Assembly: GCF_947495965.1 (NCBI RefSeq)
Contig: NZ_CANMBB010000010.1
Coordinates: forward strand, 62,001-126,000
DNA from: an uncultured Maribacter sp.
GTDB lineage: Bacteria; Bacteroidota; Bacteroidia; Flavobacteriales; Flavobacteriaceae
Length of the DNA: 64,000 nt
Direction: 5' to 3'
Shown: in pieces, positions 40,263-50,300 of the stretch
Numbering within the stretch: the stretch's first letter is position 1
Layout of the letters: every line of letters begins with the position of its first letter
Program-made: the position numbers and the translations under genes
The notes under the pieces: generated by a model
The model's database searches: none
What the model saw: only the letters and a program-made list of their open reading frames with translations
Told to the model about the DNA's origin: nothing

Positions 40263-42472
40263 ATATTCTATCTACATATAGAAACCTTAAAAAAATATCT
40301 TTATTAATAGGATTGCTATTAGTATACTCGTATTCTTTTTCGCAAGATTCTATACAAGAAAAGGATGCTGTTTCTTATTTCAATTTAGCCAGAACATTAA
40401 AAAATCAAAATAAAATAGATTTGGCTTTAGAAGCATTAAATAAAGCTTCTGAAGAAGCAGAAAAAAATGAAGATGTAAAATCTTTAATAGATAGTTACCA
40501 CGAATTTTCTCAATTATACTTAAAATTAGACAACGAAGAAACTACTCTTTTCTATTGGGACAGAGCCGAAGTTTTGTTAAAAGATATAGAATATCCATAC
40601 GGAGATGCCATTCATAAATTTATTGAAGCTTTAGTGCTATACAGAAACAATAAAAATTTTCAAGCAATTTTTATGTTAAATGAAGCAAAGCAGTTAAATA
40701 ACGATCGTAATTTCTTTAATCATATCTTATTAGCAGAAGGAGACATTTATCTAAATTTAGAAAAATATGAAAATGCCTCTAAAAACTTTAACTCTTTAGT
40801 TATAAATACCGATGTTTTTGAAAAAGAATATTTAGCTACAAAAGCACATATTGGGCTAACTAAACTTTATATTAAAACTCAAAAATTTGAAGAAAGTATA
40901 ACAAACGGAGAAGCTGCTTTAAAACTTGCTGAGAAACAAGAATTTAGTAAAGAAGTTTTTGAAGCCAGAGAGCTATTAACCACTGCGTATGAAAAGAAAA
41001 ATGAATTTAGTTTAGCATTAGAACAAAGTCAAAAACTTGTAGTACTAAAAGATTCTGTTTTTAATATTGACAAATTAAAAATAGAACAAAAAACTGCCGA
41101 TAAAATTAGAGACGATTTTAAAACGTCTGAAATTAATAGGTTAGAAAAATTAAATGAAGAGCTAAATGAATCTGCTAATAGGTCAGAAATTACTGCAGTT
41201 TTAACTTCTGCCTTTTTAATCATAATTTCTCTTTTAGCTGTTTCTCTTTATAGAAATAATCAAATCAAATTAAAAACAAACGACTTACTACAGACTAAAA
41301 ACAAAGAATTACAAGCCGCAAGAGATGGTGCCGTACAAGCTATGGAAGCTAAAACTAATTTTCTTTCCACAGTTAGTCATGAGCTCCGGACACCCCTATA
41401 TGCTGTAACAGGGCTCACCCATTTACTTTTAGAGGAAAATCCTAGTGAGAACCAAAAAGAACACCTAAAAGCACTAAAATTCTCTGGTGACTATCTTTTA
41501 AATTTTATTAATGACATTTTGCAAATTAATAAAATTGATGCCGATAAATTAGAGCCTTTAAATATGGAGTTTAACCTTAAAAAGGTTTTAAAAGAAGTTA
41601 TTGACTCCTTACAGCAAAGTGCCAAAGAAAATAGCACAAAAATTATTTTACAATACGATGAAGATATTCCTGGACATTTAATGAGTGATCCTCTTAAGCT
41701 CTCTCAAATTTTCATGAATCTTGTTGGTAATGCCCTTAAATTCACTAAAAATGGAGAGGTAAAAGTAATTGCAAAATTACTTAAAAAAATGGAGGATGAT
41801 GTTACCTTATATTTTGAAGTAGAAGATAATGGTATTGGTATTTCTAAAGAAATGCAGGAAAGTATTTTTGAAGGTTTTGAGCAAGGTTCTATCCAAATTA
41901 ATAGAGAATATGGTGGTACAGGACTAGGACTAACTATTGTAAAAAGTTTACTAGGTTTATTTGATAGTAAAATACAATTAGAAAGCGAATTAGGTAATGG
42001 TAGTTCTTTCTTTTTTGAAGTTACTGTAAAAAGTAAAGATGCCATCGTAGACGATATTCCTTTTGAAATTACAGAAAAAGAATATGAGTTTAAAGGCTTG
42101 CATTTAATGATCGTAGAGGATAATAAAATAAACCAAGTAATTACCAAAAAAATGCTTACCAAAAAAGAGATTACTAGTGATATTGCTAGTAATGGTATGG
42201 AAGCTATAGATTTGGCTAAAAATAATACGTATGATGCCATTTTAATGGATATTCATATGCCTGGTATTAGTGGAGAAGAAGCTACCATTAAAATTAGGAA
42301 ATTTAATAAACACACCCCTATAATTGCACTTACAGCAATATCTTTAGATGATAGTTTAGAGAGTTTTTATGCTGCTGGTTGTAATGATGTTGTTACAAAA
42401 CCATTTAAACCCGAAGTATTTTACCAGAAAATAGGAGAGAATATTTTTGATAAAAAAATTAGCGATTCCTAG
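40259..42472 (+). CDS. TPR-containing hybrid histidine kinase/response regulator
   Basis: A 737-residue protein. A signal peptide (KISLLIGLLLVYSYSFSQ) leads a periplasmic TPR-like helical region (about residues 35-300), then a membrane helix (ITAVLTSAFLIIISLLAVSL, about 313-332). The HisKA motif is FLSTVSHELRTPLYAVTGLT and the HATPase shows NLVGNALKFTKNGE, DNGIGISKEMQ and GGTGLGLTIVKSLL. A C-terminal receiver has LMIVEDNKIN, the phospho-Asp in DAILMDIHMPGISGEE and the conserved Lys in VVTKPFKPE. Translation begins at TTG (40259), overlapping the gap stop codon. No separate output domain is present, so the receiver must pass the signal on. The 3' end overlaps lpxK by 14 bp. Confidence 0.9.
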   Translation: MNILSTYRNLKKISLLIGLLLVYSYSFSQDSIQEKDAVSYFNLARTLKNQNKIDLALEALNKASEEAEKNEDVKSLIDSYHEFSQLYLKLDNEETTLFYWDRAEVLLKDIEYPYGDAIHKFIEALVLYRNNKNFQAIFMLNEAKQLNNDRNFFNHILLAEGDIYLNLEKYENASKNFNSLVINTDVFEKEYLATKAHIGLTKLYIKTQKFEESITNGEAALKLAEKQEFSKEVFEARELLTTAYEKKNEFSLALEQSQKLVVLKDSVFNIDKLKIEQKTADKIRDDFKTSEINRLEKLNEELNESANRSEITAVLTSAFLIIISLLAVSLYRNNQIKLKTNDLLQTKNKELQAARDGAVQAMEAKTNFLSTVSHELRTPLYAVTGLTHLLLEENPSENQKEHLKALKFSGDYLLNFINDILQINKIDADKLEPLNMEFNLKKVLKEVIDSLQQSAKENSTKIILQYDEDIPGHLMSDPLKLSQIFMNLVGNALKFTKNGEVKVIAKLLKKMEDDVTLYFEVEDNGIGISKEMQESIFEGFEQGSIQINREYGGTGLGLTIVKSLLGLFDSKIQLESELGNGSSFFFEVTVKSKDAIVDDIPFEITEKEYEFKGLHLMIVEDNKINQVITKKMLTKKEITSDIASNGMEAIDLAKNNTYDAILMDIHMPGISGEEATIKIRKFNKHTPIIALTAISLDDSLESFYAAGCNDVVTKPFKPEVFYQKIGENIFDKKISDS

Positions 42473-43466
42473 ACAAATAAAGTTCTATTTGTTTCATTAA
42501 TTCATCTTCCCCTCTGTTTAAAAAAAGATGAGATACTTCAATATAACTAAGATTACTTACTTTATCTTTTAACCTAACATAATCTTTTTCTGTAGTAATA
42601 ATACATTCTTTAGATTGTAGTAACTTAATCTCAGAGTCTGTAAAAAAATGATGGTCTGTATATTTTAAATGCTCAAATTGTATCTCTTGTTTACTTAAAT
42701 ATTTTTCCAAAGGTTTTGGGTTTGCAATACCTGTAACTAAGGTTATCTTTTTACTCTTTAACGCTTCTAAAGAAGCTGTATTAAAATTTCCTTTTAGAAT
42801 AGAGTTATAACCAAAGTAAGCAAATAAAACTTCTTGATTTGGATACCTCTGCAACCTTTTTTTAATCTTATGCTGCTCATTATTAGATAAATCATCTGGG
42901 CACTTTGTAACAATAATAATAGATGCTCGTTTTGCTTCTTTTTTACTATCTCTTAAGTTTCCAGTAGGCAAATACCAATCATCTACAAATAATTTATCAT
43001 AAGTAGTTAGGAGAATAGAAAAACCTGGTGTAACTTTTCTATGTTGAAAACCATCATCTAGCAAAATAAAATCTGAAGTATTTTTAGACTCCATAGTAAC
43101 AATACCATTTTGCCTATCGGCATCTACCACCATTGTAATTTCTGGAAATTTAGAATATATCTGGTAGGGCTCATCCCCTAGTTCTTCTACTGTAGAATTC
43201 TTAGTAGCCAATAAATAACCTTTAGATTTACGCCCATAACCCCTACTTAGTACTCCTATTTTATAGGTTTGCGTAAACAAACGCAATAAAGCCTCAATCA
43301 TAGGAGTTTTTCCAGTCCCCCCTGTACTTAAGTTTCCAATACAAATAATGGGTGTTTTATACGATTCAGACTTAAAAATACCGATATCATAAAACCAATT
43401 ACGCGTATATACTGCTAAAGCATATAGTAAAGAAACAGGAAAAAGTAATTTTCTGAGTAGTTGCAT
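42459..43466 (-). CDS. lpxK: Tetraacyldisaccharide 4'-kinase
   Basis: A 335-residue P-loop kinase that phosphorylates the lipid A disaccharide at the inner membrane. The N-terminal membrane-associated helix (LLRKLLFPVSLLYALAVYTR) is followed by Walker A GNLSTGGTGKTPMIEALLRL. LSRGYGRKSKGYL, GDEPYQIYSKFP and LLDDGFQHRKV are the other family blocks. Length fits. It implies an LPS-type outer membrane. Its tail overlaps the hybrid kinase gene by 14 bp on the opposite strand. Confidence 0.95.
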   Translation of the reverse strand: MQLLRKLLFPVSLLYALAVYTRNWFYDIGIFKSESYKTPIICIGNLSTGGTGKTPMIEALLRLFTQTYKIGVLSRGYGRKSKGYLLATKNSTVEELGDEPYQIYSKFPEITMVVDADRQNGIVTMESKNTSDFILLDDGFQHRKVTPGFSILLTTYDKLFVDDWYLPTGNLRDSKKEAKRASIIIVTKCPDDLSNNEQHKIKKRLQRYPNQEVLFAYFGYNSILKGNFNTASLEALKSKKITLVTGIANPKPLEKYLSKQEIQFEHLKYTDHHFFTDSEIKLLQSKECIITTEKDYVRLKDKVSNLSYIEVSHLFLNRGEDELMKQIELYLSRNR

Positions 43467-43487
43467 TAGAACGAAAATATAATATTT

Positions 43488-43495
43488 TATCTTTG
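43488..43495 (+). promoter_or_regulatory. -7 element of the NIF3-family gene
   Basis: TATCTTTG matches TAnnTTTG, 24 bp before the start. The candidate -33 TTG at 43461-43463 is 24 bp upstream, inside the lpxK start region. Confidence 0.5.
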
Positions 43496-43519
43496 ATAAC
43501 CTTATAATCCCAATTAAAA

Positions 43520-44614
43520 ATGATTGTTAAAGAAATAACTACTATATTAGAAGAATTTGCACCACTAAATTATGCAGAAAGTTTTGACAATGTAGGTTTA
43601 TTAGTTGGAGACAAAAATACTAATGTAACAGGAATACTTGTTACTTTAGATACTCTGGAAGATGTTGTAGAAGAAGCGATTACTAAAAAATGTAACCTAA
43701 TAGTAAGTTTTCATCCCATAATCTTTAAGGGTTTAAAAAAAATAACTGGAGCTAATTACGTAGAAAGAGTAGTTATAAAAGCAATACAACATAACATTGC
43801 TATATATAGTATGCATACCGCACTAGATAATAACCAAGCTGGTGTAAATGCAAAAATTTGCGAAGTTTTAGGATTAAAAAATACTAAAATTTTAATTCCA
43901 CAAAAAGACACTATAAAAAAGCTAACCACCTATGCACCTATTAATACCATAGATACTATAAAAGAAGCCCTATATAATGCGGGGGCTGGTTCTATAGGCA
44001 ACTATAGCAACTGTAGTTTTACAACAGAAGGTACTGGAAGTTATAAAGCTAATGAAAATGCGAATCCTGTTTTAGGAGAAGTTGGTAAAACTCATTATGA
44101 AAAAGAAGCACAAATAAACATTACATTTTCTAAATCTAAAGAAGAAAAAGTTCTAAATGCGTTGTTTAAAACCCACCCTTATGAAGAGGTTGCCTATGAA
44201 ATTACCACTTTAGAAAATAAAAATCAGAATATAGGAATGGGAATGGTAGGAGAGTTAAAGGCTCCTGCTAAAGAAAAAGACTTCTTAAATTTTGTAAAAA
44301 AACAAATGTCGGCTTCCGGAATTAGGCATTCTAAATTTTTAGGCAATAATATCTCTAAAGTTGCTGTTTTAGGGGGTAGCGGTGCATTTGCCATTAATGC
44401 GGCAAAGCAATCTGGAGCGCAAATTTTTATTTCATCTGATATAAAATACCATGAATTTTATCAGGCAGAAAGTAAAATTGTGATTGCAGACATTGGACAC
44501 TATGAAACTGAGCAGTTTACAAAAAACCTTTTAGTTGATTATCTTACAAAAAAAATCCCTAATTTTGCAATCCATTTATCGGAAAGTATAACAAATCCAA
44601 TCAAGTATTTATAA
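43520..44614 (+). CDS. NIF3-like dinuclear metal-centre protein
   Basis: A 364-residue protein of the NIF3/YbgI family, which forms hexamers with a two-metal site. Metal-ligand motifs are SFHPIIFKG near residue 70, SMHTALDN near 95 and ADIGHYETEQF in the C-terminal part. This is the long form with a PII-like insertion between the two NIF3 halves (about residues 130-240), where FKTHPYEEVAYE is typical. The substrate is unsettled; some homologues are annotated as GTP cyclohydrolase I type 2. It forms an operon with the coiled-coil gene 2 bp downstream, a conserved pairing. Confidence 0.92.
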   Translation: MIVKEITTILEEFAPLNYAESFDNVGLLVGDKNTNVTGILVTLDTLEDVVEEAITKKCNLIVSFHPIIFKGLKKITGANYVERVVIKAIQHNIAIYSMHTALDNNQAGVNAKICEVLGLKNTKILIPQKDTIKKLTTYAPINTIDTIKEALYNAGAGSIGNYSNCSFTTEGTGSYKANENANPVLGEVGKTHYEKEAQINITFSKSKEEKVLNALFKTHPYEEVAYEITTLENKNQNIGMGMVGELKAPAKEKDFLNFVKKQMSASGIRHSKFLGNNISKVAVLGGSGAFAINAAKQSGAQIFISSDIKYHEFYQAESKIVIADIGHYETEQFTKNLLVDYLTKKIPNFAIHLSESITNPIKYL

Positions 44615-44616
44615 AT

Positions 44617-45396
44617 ATGGCAAAAAAAGCAGAAGCTACGGTAGAAGATAAGTTAAGAGCATTGTATGATTTGCAATTAATTGATTCTAGAGTTGACGAG
44701 ATTCGTAATGTTCGAGGAGAGTTACCATTAGAGGTAGAAGATTTGGAAGATGACGTACTAGGCCTTAAAACAAGACTGGACAAGTTAAAAACAGATGTTG
44801 AAACTGTCAATTTTGAAATTGGTGCAAAAAAGAATTTAATTGAAGAAGCAAAAACTTTAATTAAAAAGTACGCTGAGCAACAAAAAAATGTTCGTAATAG
44901 TAGAGAATTTAACTCTATTAGTAAGGAATTAGAATTTCAAGAATTAGAAATTCAACTTGCAGAAAAGAACATCAAAGAATTTAAAGCTCAAATAGAGCAA
45001 AAGAAACTGGTTATTTCTGAAACTAAAGAGCGTTTATCTCAAAGAGATGCACACCTTAAGCATAAGAAAAGTGAATTAAATGCAATTTTAGCGGAAACTG
45101 AGAAAGAAGAAAAAGCGCTTTTAGAAGAATCTGAAAAATACCAAGGAAAAATTGAAGACCGTTTGGTAAAAGCATACGCTCGTATTAGAACTAATGTAAA
45201 AAATGGTTTAGCAGTAGTGCCTATTGAAAGAGGTGCATCTGGAGGTTCTTTCTTTACTATTCCTCCACAGGTACAGGTAGAGATTGCTTCTCGTAAAAAA
45301 ATTATTACAGATGAGCACAGTGGTAGAATATTAGTAGACCCAGTTTTAGCAGAAGAAGAAGCTGTAAAAATGGGAAAATTATTTGCTAAACTTTAA
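44617..45396 (+). CDS. Coiled-coil protein with degenerate C4 zinc ribbon
   Basis: A 259-residue protein, mostly a long coiled-coil hairpin (about residues 30-190), followed by what in relatives is a C4 zinc ribbon. The usual CxxC...CxxC positions are here Ser208, Ser211, Asp232 and Ser235 (segments ASGGSFFTIPPQ and TDEHSGRILVD), so zinc binding is probably lost while the fold's other conserved residues remain. Family members are linked to nucleic-acid or flagellar functions only loosely. It is in an operon with the NIF3 gene and is followed by a strong terminator. The role is unknown. Confidence 0.88.
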   Translation: MAKKAEATVEDKLRALYDLQLIDSRVDEIRNVRGELPLEVEDLEDDVLGLKTRLDKLKTDVETVNFEIGAKKNLIEEAKTLIKKYAEQQKNVRNSREFNSISKELEFQELEIQLAEKNIKEFKAQIEQKKLVISETKERLSQRDAHLKHKKSELNAILAETEKEEKALLEESEKYQGKIEDRLVKAYARIRTNVKNGLAVVPIERGASGGSFFTIPPQVQVEIASRKKIITDEHSGRILVDPVLAEEEAVKMGKLFAKL

Positions 45397-45411
45397 TTAG
45401 CAAACACCAAT

Positions 45412-45450
45412 AAAAAGAAAAGCCGTCTTTCATAGATGGCTTTTCTTTTT
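45412..45450. terminator. Bidirectional terminator between coiled-coil gene and kmo
   Basis: A 16-bp stem with one wobble pair (AAAAAGAAAAGCCGTC / GATGGCTTTTCTTTTT) and a 7-nt loop, between the two convergent genes. Confidence 0.9.
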
Positions 45451-45468
45451 TACAATATCTTCTCATTA

Positions 45469-46812
45469 TTAAGAAAGAAGCTCTAAAATTCTATTTTCAA
45501 CCATTGCGCTATCCCAAATAGTCTCAATATTAGGTATTTTCATTACTTCTTGCATTATAGTTTCTTGCTTATCTCCATAAGCTAAAGCATCTGCATAAGG
45601 TTTATCAGAAAAAGTTACTCTAGAATATACTGGAATCCACTTTTCAGGATGCAGACTTGCAAAATGTTTTTCAATCTTCTTTTGTAACAGGAACATTGAA
45701 TCTGCTGTTTTATGACTCATTTCCATAAAATTACGATAGCTAAGTTCTGCTATTGCATCGGCATTTGGTTTTCTAGTTTCTTGATATTTTTTAAATATCG
45801 TTCCCCAATTGTCTTTATTCTCTTGTATGAGCTTATTTAAAACAAAAATATCTTCAAAACCTGCATTCATACCCTGACCGTAAAAGGGGACAATAGCATG
45901 CGCAGAATCTCCCACTAAAGCTACTTTATCCCAATACGTCCAAGGGTAACATTTCATAGTTACCATTGCACTTGTTGGGTTATTAAAAAAGTCTTGTGTT
46001 AAATTTTCAATGTCATGCATTACATTAGGAAAATAAGTAGTAAAAAAGTCTTTTGCTTCTTTTTTTGTTTTAATCTTTTCAAAAGATACTTCTCCTTCAA
46101 AAGGCATAAAAAGAGTACATGTAAAACTACCGTCTAAATTAGGCATGGCAATAAACATAAAATTGCCTCTAGGCCAAATATGAAAAGAATTTTTATCAAG
46201 CTTATGCGTTCCGTCAGCATTTGGTAATATGGTAAGTTCTTTATAACCAACATCTATAAAATCTTGAGAATAATCAAACCTACTTCTTCGTTGCATTTTA
46301 TGCCTAACACGAGAGAAAGCGCCATCACAACCAAAAATTAAGTCATATTTATAAGACTTCCACTCCCCTTTTTCTGTAGCACCAGTAAATAGTTCTGCAG
46401 AAGGTAAGTCTACATCCCACACTTTCTCTTCAAACTTAAAAACTACTCCGGAGGCTTCAGCCAAATCAATCATTCTTCTATTTAAAACCCCTCTAGAAAT
46501 TGACCAAATAGCTTCATTTTCTTTACCATAATTCTGAAAATAAAGAGGCTTTCCTATAACATGCATAGCTCTTTTATTAAGAGGTATTGCAATTTTTTTT
46601 ATTTCTTCATCTATACCAACTTCATGTAAGGCCTTCCAACCTCTATTACTCATTGCAAGATTTATAGAACGCCCAGAAAATTTTACGTTTCTAATATCTG
46701 GTCGTCTATCAAAAACCGTAATATCATGCCCGTATTTTCTTAAATAAATAGCTAACAAAGAACCTACTAAACCGGATCCAATTATCGCGATTTTTTTCTT
46801 AGAATGAGACAT
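45469..46812 (-). CDS. kmo: Kynurenine 3-monooxygenase
   Basis: A 447-residue FAD monooxygenase that hydroxylates kynurenine. The N-terminal FAD motif is IIGSGLVGSLLAIYLRKYG, the GRSINLAMSNRGW substrate-side segment is typical of Kmo, and the second FAD motif is ALVGDSAHAIVPFYGQGMNA. The C-terminal hydrophobic membrane-anchoring helix of eukaryotic Kmo is absent, as in other bacterial enzymes. Kynureninase, the next step, is encoded at 59770-61044. No other pathway gene is in the window. Confidence 0.94.
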   Translation of the reverse strand: MSHSKKKIAIIGSGLVGSLLAIYLRKYGHDITVFDRRPDIRNVKFSGRSINLAMSNRGWKALHEVGIDEEIKKIAIPLNKRAMHVIGKPLYFQNYGKENEAIWSISRGVLNRRMIDLAEASGVVFKFEEKVWDVDLPSAELFTGATEKGEWKSYKYDLIFGCDGAFSRVRHKMQRRSRFDYSQDFIDVGYKELTILPNADGTHKLDKNSFHIWPRGNFMFIAMPNLDGSFTCTLFMPFEGEVSFEKIKTKKEAKDFFTTYFPNVMHDIENLTQDFFNNPTSAMVTMKCYPWTYWDKVALVGDSAHAIVPFYGQGMNAGFEDIFVLNKLIQENKDNWGTIFKKYQETRKPNADAIAELSYRNFMEMSHKTADSMFLLQKKIEKHFASLHPEKWIPVYSRVTFSDKPYADALAYGDKQETIMQEVMKIPNIETIWDSAMVENRILELLS

Positions 46813-46844
46813 AAATGTTTTTATGTTAATTTTTAAGTTGTCTA

Positions 46845-46852
46845 CAAAAATA
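46845..46852 (-). promoter_or_regulatory. -7 element of kmo
   Basis: TATTTTTG (minus sense) matches TAnnTTTG, 32 bp upstream of the kmo start. Confidence 0.5.
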
Positions 46853-47141
46853 GCAAATAATAAATTGCTTCTTTTAATATAAATGAATAGGATACATTAG
46901 CACTAGATTAAAAACTAAACTCTAAAACATTACCGCTATTTTGTTTTATTTACAACATTTAATTAATGATATAAATCAAAAATTAAAGTAATTACTTACA
47001 TTATTTATTGTTTTAAAGCACAAAATATATAAGTTAAATAATATTTTTTGTAATTTTTTATCTTGATAATTCGCTTAAAACATTCTTTTTTTATCGTTTA
47101 AAACCTTCCATTTAAAGAACCTTTTTAACCCTTCATCGACG

Positions 47142-47295
47142 AACAGCATTTCCAATTTTAAAGTAGTCATCCGAAAAAAATATCGGTTAATCGGCAATTT
47201 TGTTCATCATCGATTAATGTTAAGGCTTAAACAATTATATCTGCAATATAGACAAGCGAATAGCGTTCTTTGACTTCGCTTTAATGAATGCTGTT
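47142..47295 (+). promoter_or_regulatory. Nested inverted repeats in the adhesin leader
   Basis: An outer 9-bp pair, AACAGCATT (47142-47150) and AATGCTGTT (47287-47295), encloses an inner hairpin AAGCGAA / TTCGCTT (47254-47260 and 47275-47281, 14-nt loop). If transcribed, this would fold a 150-nt structured leader ending 77 bp before the start codon. No riboswitch class is recognised. Confidence 0.35.
47182..47204 (+). promoter_or_regulatory. Motif shared with the porP leader (copy 1)
   Basis: ATCGGTTAATCGGCAATTTT and the following three bases contain the 11-mer GGTTAATCGGC (47185-47195) and the 10-mer CAATTTTGTT (47195-47204), both also found upstream of porP. Candidate binding site for a shared regulator. 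Confidence 0.4.
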
Positions 47296-47372
47296 TTTAA
47301 AGTTAACTAAAGTGTTGTAAAAAATATTTAATCATTAAAAATACTTTTTTACTATCAACATAACCAAATCAT

Positions 47373-50300
47373 ATGGAAATCTTTACTCCTACTAAACAAA
47401 ACTCTAAATTATTTTTAACATCCTTATTAGTCATTATATTCTTTTGTTTTAGTGCAAGTAGTTTTGCGCAAGGGATAAAAACTGGAGTTACATTTAATTG
47501 GAAGGATACACAAACAACTAATAGCGATCCAGCAACTTTAGATTACATTACAATAAATGGTATTGTATACAGCACATTTGTTGTTCCTAGCTCTTATGAA
47601 TTAAATATTGTAGGTCCTGGAGGCCATTCCATAAATAATATATTTAGAGATGGTACTAATGTAGTCTCTGGAAGTAATAGTGCTAATTGGAATTCAGAAG
47701 CTATTCTTGCATACCAATCTTTAAACTTAAATTATTATTTTCAGGCTGATAATAATGGAGAAGATTTTTGTAATGACCCAAGCCAAGTTGCTACAACAAA
47801 CGCACAAGTACAAACAATTAATTATAGTCCAGGTATACCATCAAATCCAGATGGAATTTTAGCTGTTACTGAAAGAGCTGGTAATAACTGTTTGTATATT
47901 GAAATGTATGGAATTCCTGCTGGCGGTGGATCAGAGCAATTATTAGGCTCAACATTTATAAATAATGGAAATCACCTTGGAGGTCCAGGACCTCAATCAC
48001 CACCTAACACAGCAACTTCTGATTATTGGCATAGTGGTAGAGTTACACATATTGGTTCTCCTATTGGAGTTGCTTTATATGAATTGTCAAGTATAGCTCC
48101 AGTTGGATCAACGATTACATCTATAAAATACCTTGGTGCTACTACAGATCATGGCGACGGTAAATTTTTTTTAATGCAAACCTATGCCGTTGATGATACT
48201 TTTAATCCTGATTTTGAAACAATTTTTCATGGAGATGTAGGTGCTAATGACAATGTTCCTGCTGGTTCTAATTATAGTTACCACTCAAGTGTACCTCCTT
48301 TTAATGGTACTTTAGTTGTAAATTCTGATGGAACTTTTTCTTATACTCCAGATCCAGGTTTTACCGGTACTGATGTTTTTGAAGTTCAAGTTTGTTTGCC
48401 TGCTCCTAACAGTTCTGTTTGTAACACTTCTACTGTTACACTAAATATTAAACCTGGTGTTACTATAGACAATGCATCTGCAGAGGAAGGAAATAACATG
48501 ACTTTCACAATTTCTATTAACGACCCTTCAGATACGGATATTAATTTTAACTTATCCTATACAAATAATACAACAACTAATGCAGATTATACTGGGCCGT
48601 CTACAATAACCTTACCTGCAAATGCTAGTAGTGTAACTTTTGATGTTGCTGCGTTAGATGATGACTGGTTTGAAAATAACCAAACTTTTAATGTTACATT
48701 TACAGATCCTAATAATAGTACTACTGCCATTAATAATACAGGAGTTGGTACTATAATAGATACTGACAAAGCAACCGTTTCTACAGGAAATTATGATATT
48801 ATTGAAGATGCAGGTACTATTCAATTAAGGGTATTTTTATCTCCTCATGAGGGCGCTGTTGGTGTAGAAGAAGAGTTTACAGTAGATTTTTCTACAATTG
48901 GTGATGAAAGGCCAATAACATGGGGTGGTACCGCTACTAAAGGAAGCGATTATATAGAAACTATAACAACAATTACTTTCCCTGCAAACTCTCCAGTAAA
49001 TACTGAGTTTTTTGTTCCTCTTCAAATTATTGATGATGATATTACTGAACCATCTGAGCAAATAAGACAAAACGTAAATAATAGTTCTATTTCTGGTGTT
49101 GGCATTGCAGGTTCTGGCATGGTTCGTATTCATGATAATGATACTGCCACAATTATACTAGAAGACAGAACAGTAAACGAAGCCGTTGGCACTTTTAACT
49201 ATACTTTTATATTAGATGGTGAAGTTCAATATCCTTTTGATATTACCTATAATACATCGGATAACACCGCTACTTCTCCTAATGATTTTAATGCTGTTGG
49301 CACAACAACACTTAATTTTACTGGTACTGATGGAGAAACGGAGACAGTATCCCTTACTATTACTAATGATACTTCACTTGAAAACTCTGAAAACTTTCAT
49401 GTAAACCCCTCTTATACTGGTGTTTTACCAACTACACCAACAACAAATGCAGTAGCTGCTAACATTATATTTTCAAGAGACCCAGCTGTAATAACAATTA
49501 CCGATGATGAAAATGCAACTATAGCGCTTTCTGCAACCAATTCAACTGAAGGTAATGCTGTAATATTTACCGCAACGCTCTCTACAGTAAACAATACTGG
49601 TACTGCTATTACTGTAGACTTTGCCGACCTAACTACTGGTTCTGCAACTTCTGGAACAGATTATACCGCTGTACCTGTTAATGCAACAATTACTATTGCT
49701 AATGGAGCCACAACTGGTACTATTAATATACCAACAACTCAAGATAGCGTAATTGAAGGCAATGAAACTATAATTGCTCAAATTAGTAATGTATCTTATT
49801 CTGGAGTTACAATTAGCTCCAACTCTGCTACTGCAATTATTAATGATGATGACAATGCTGCTCCTGGAGATGGTATCGCTTTTTCTAATGTTACTATTTC
49901 TGAAGATGAAGGAAATGTTGCTGCGGATAATGTAACGCTTACTTTTAATGTTACCTATTCTGGTACTATTCCTGCGGGAGAAACAGTTTCTGTAGATTAT
50001 TCTACCGTAGACGGAACTGCGCTTGATGCTTCTGATTATGAAAGTAATTCTGGTACCCTACAATTTACATCTGGAAACCAAGCTACAACCATAGTGGTAC
50101 AAGTAACAGAAGACACTAACATTGAAGCGGATGAGAACTTTACCGTGCTTTTAAATAATATTACTACCGCAAACGGTTTTACTACCGGATTTGTAGATAG
50201 AAACTCTTCTAACTCTGCTACTGGTAATATCAATAATGATGATAATGCTGGTGCTGGTGATGGTATCGCTTTTTCTCAAGCTATAGTTAATACTTTAGAA

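Larger units (their letters stand above)
46813..47372. other. Long leader region of the adhesin gene
   Basis: 560 bases without an ORF of coding character. The kmo promoter lies at the left end. The right half (from about 47100) carries the motif shared with the porP leader (47182-47204), ATCG-rich direct repeats (ATCGGTTAAT at 47182, ATCGATTAAT at 47209) and two nested inverted repeats (47142-47295). No TAnnTTTG element was found close to the adhesin start, so the promoter is probably further upstream or of another type. Confidence 0.5.

Noticed and set aside
41704-42240. 178-codon open frame antisense to the hybrid kinase
   Set aside because: The kinase and receiver motifs on the plus strand account for the region; the antisense product is Ser/Leu-rich shadow sequence.
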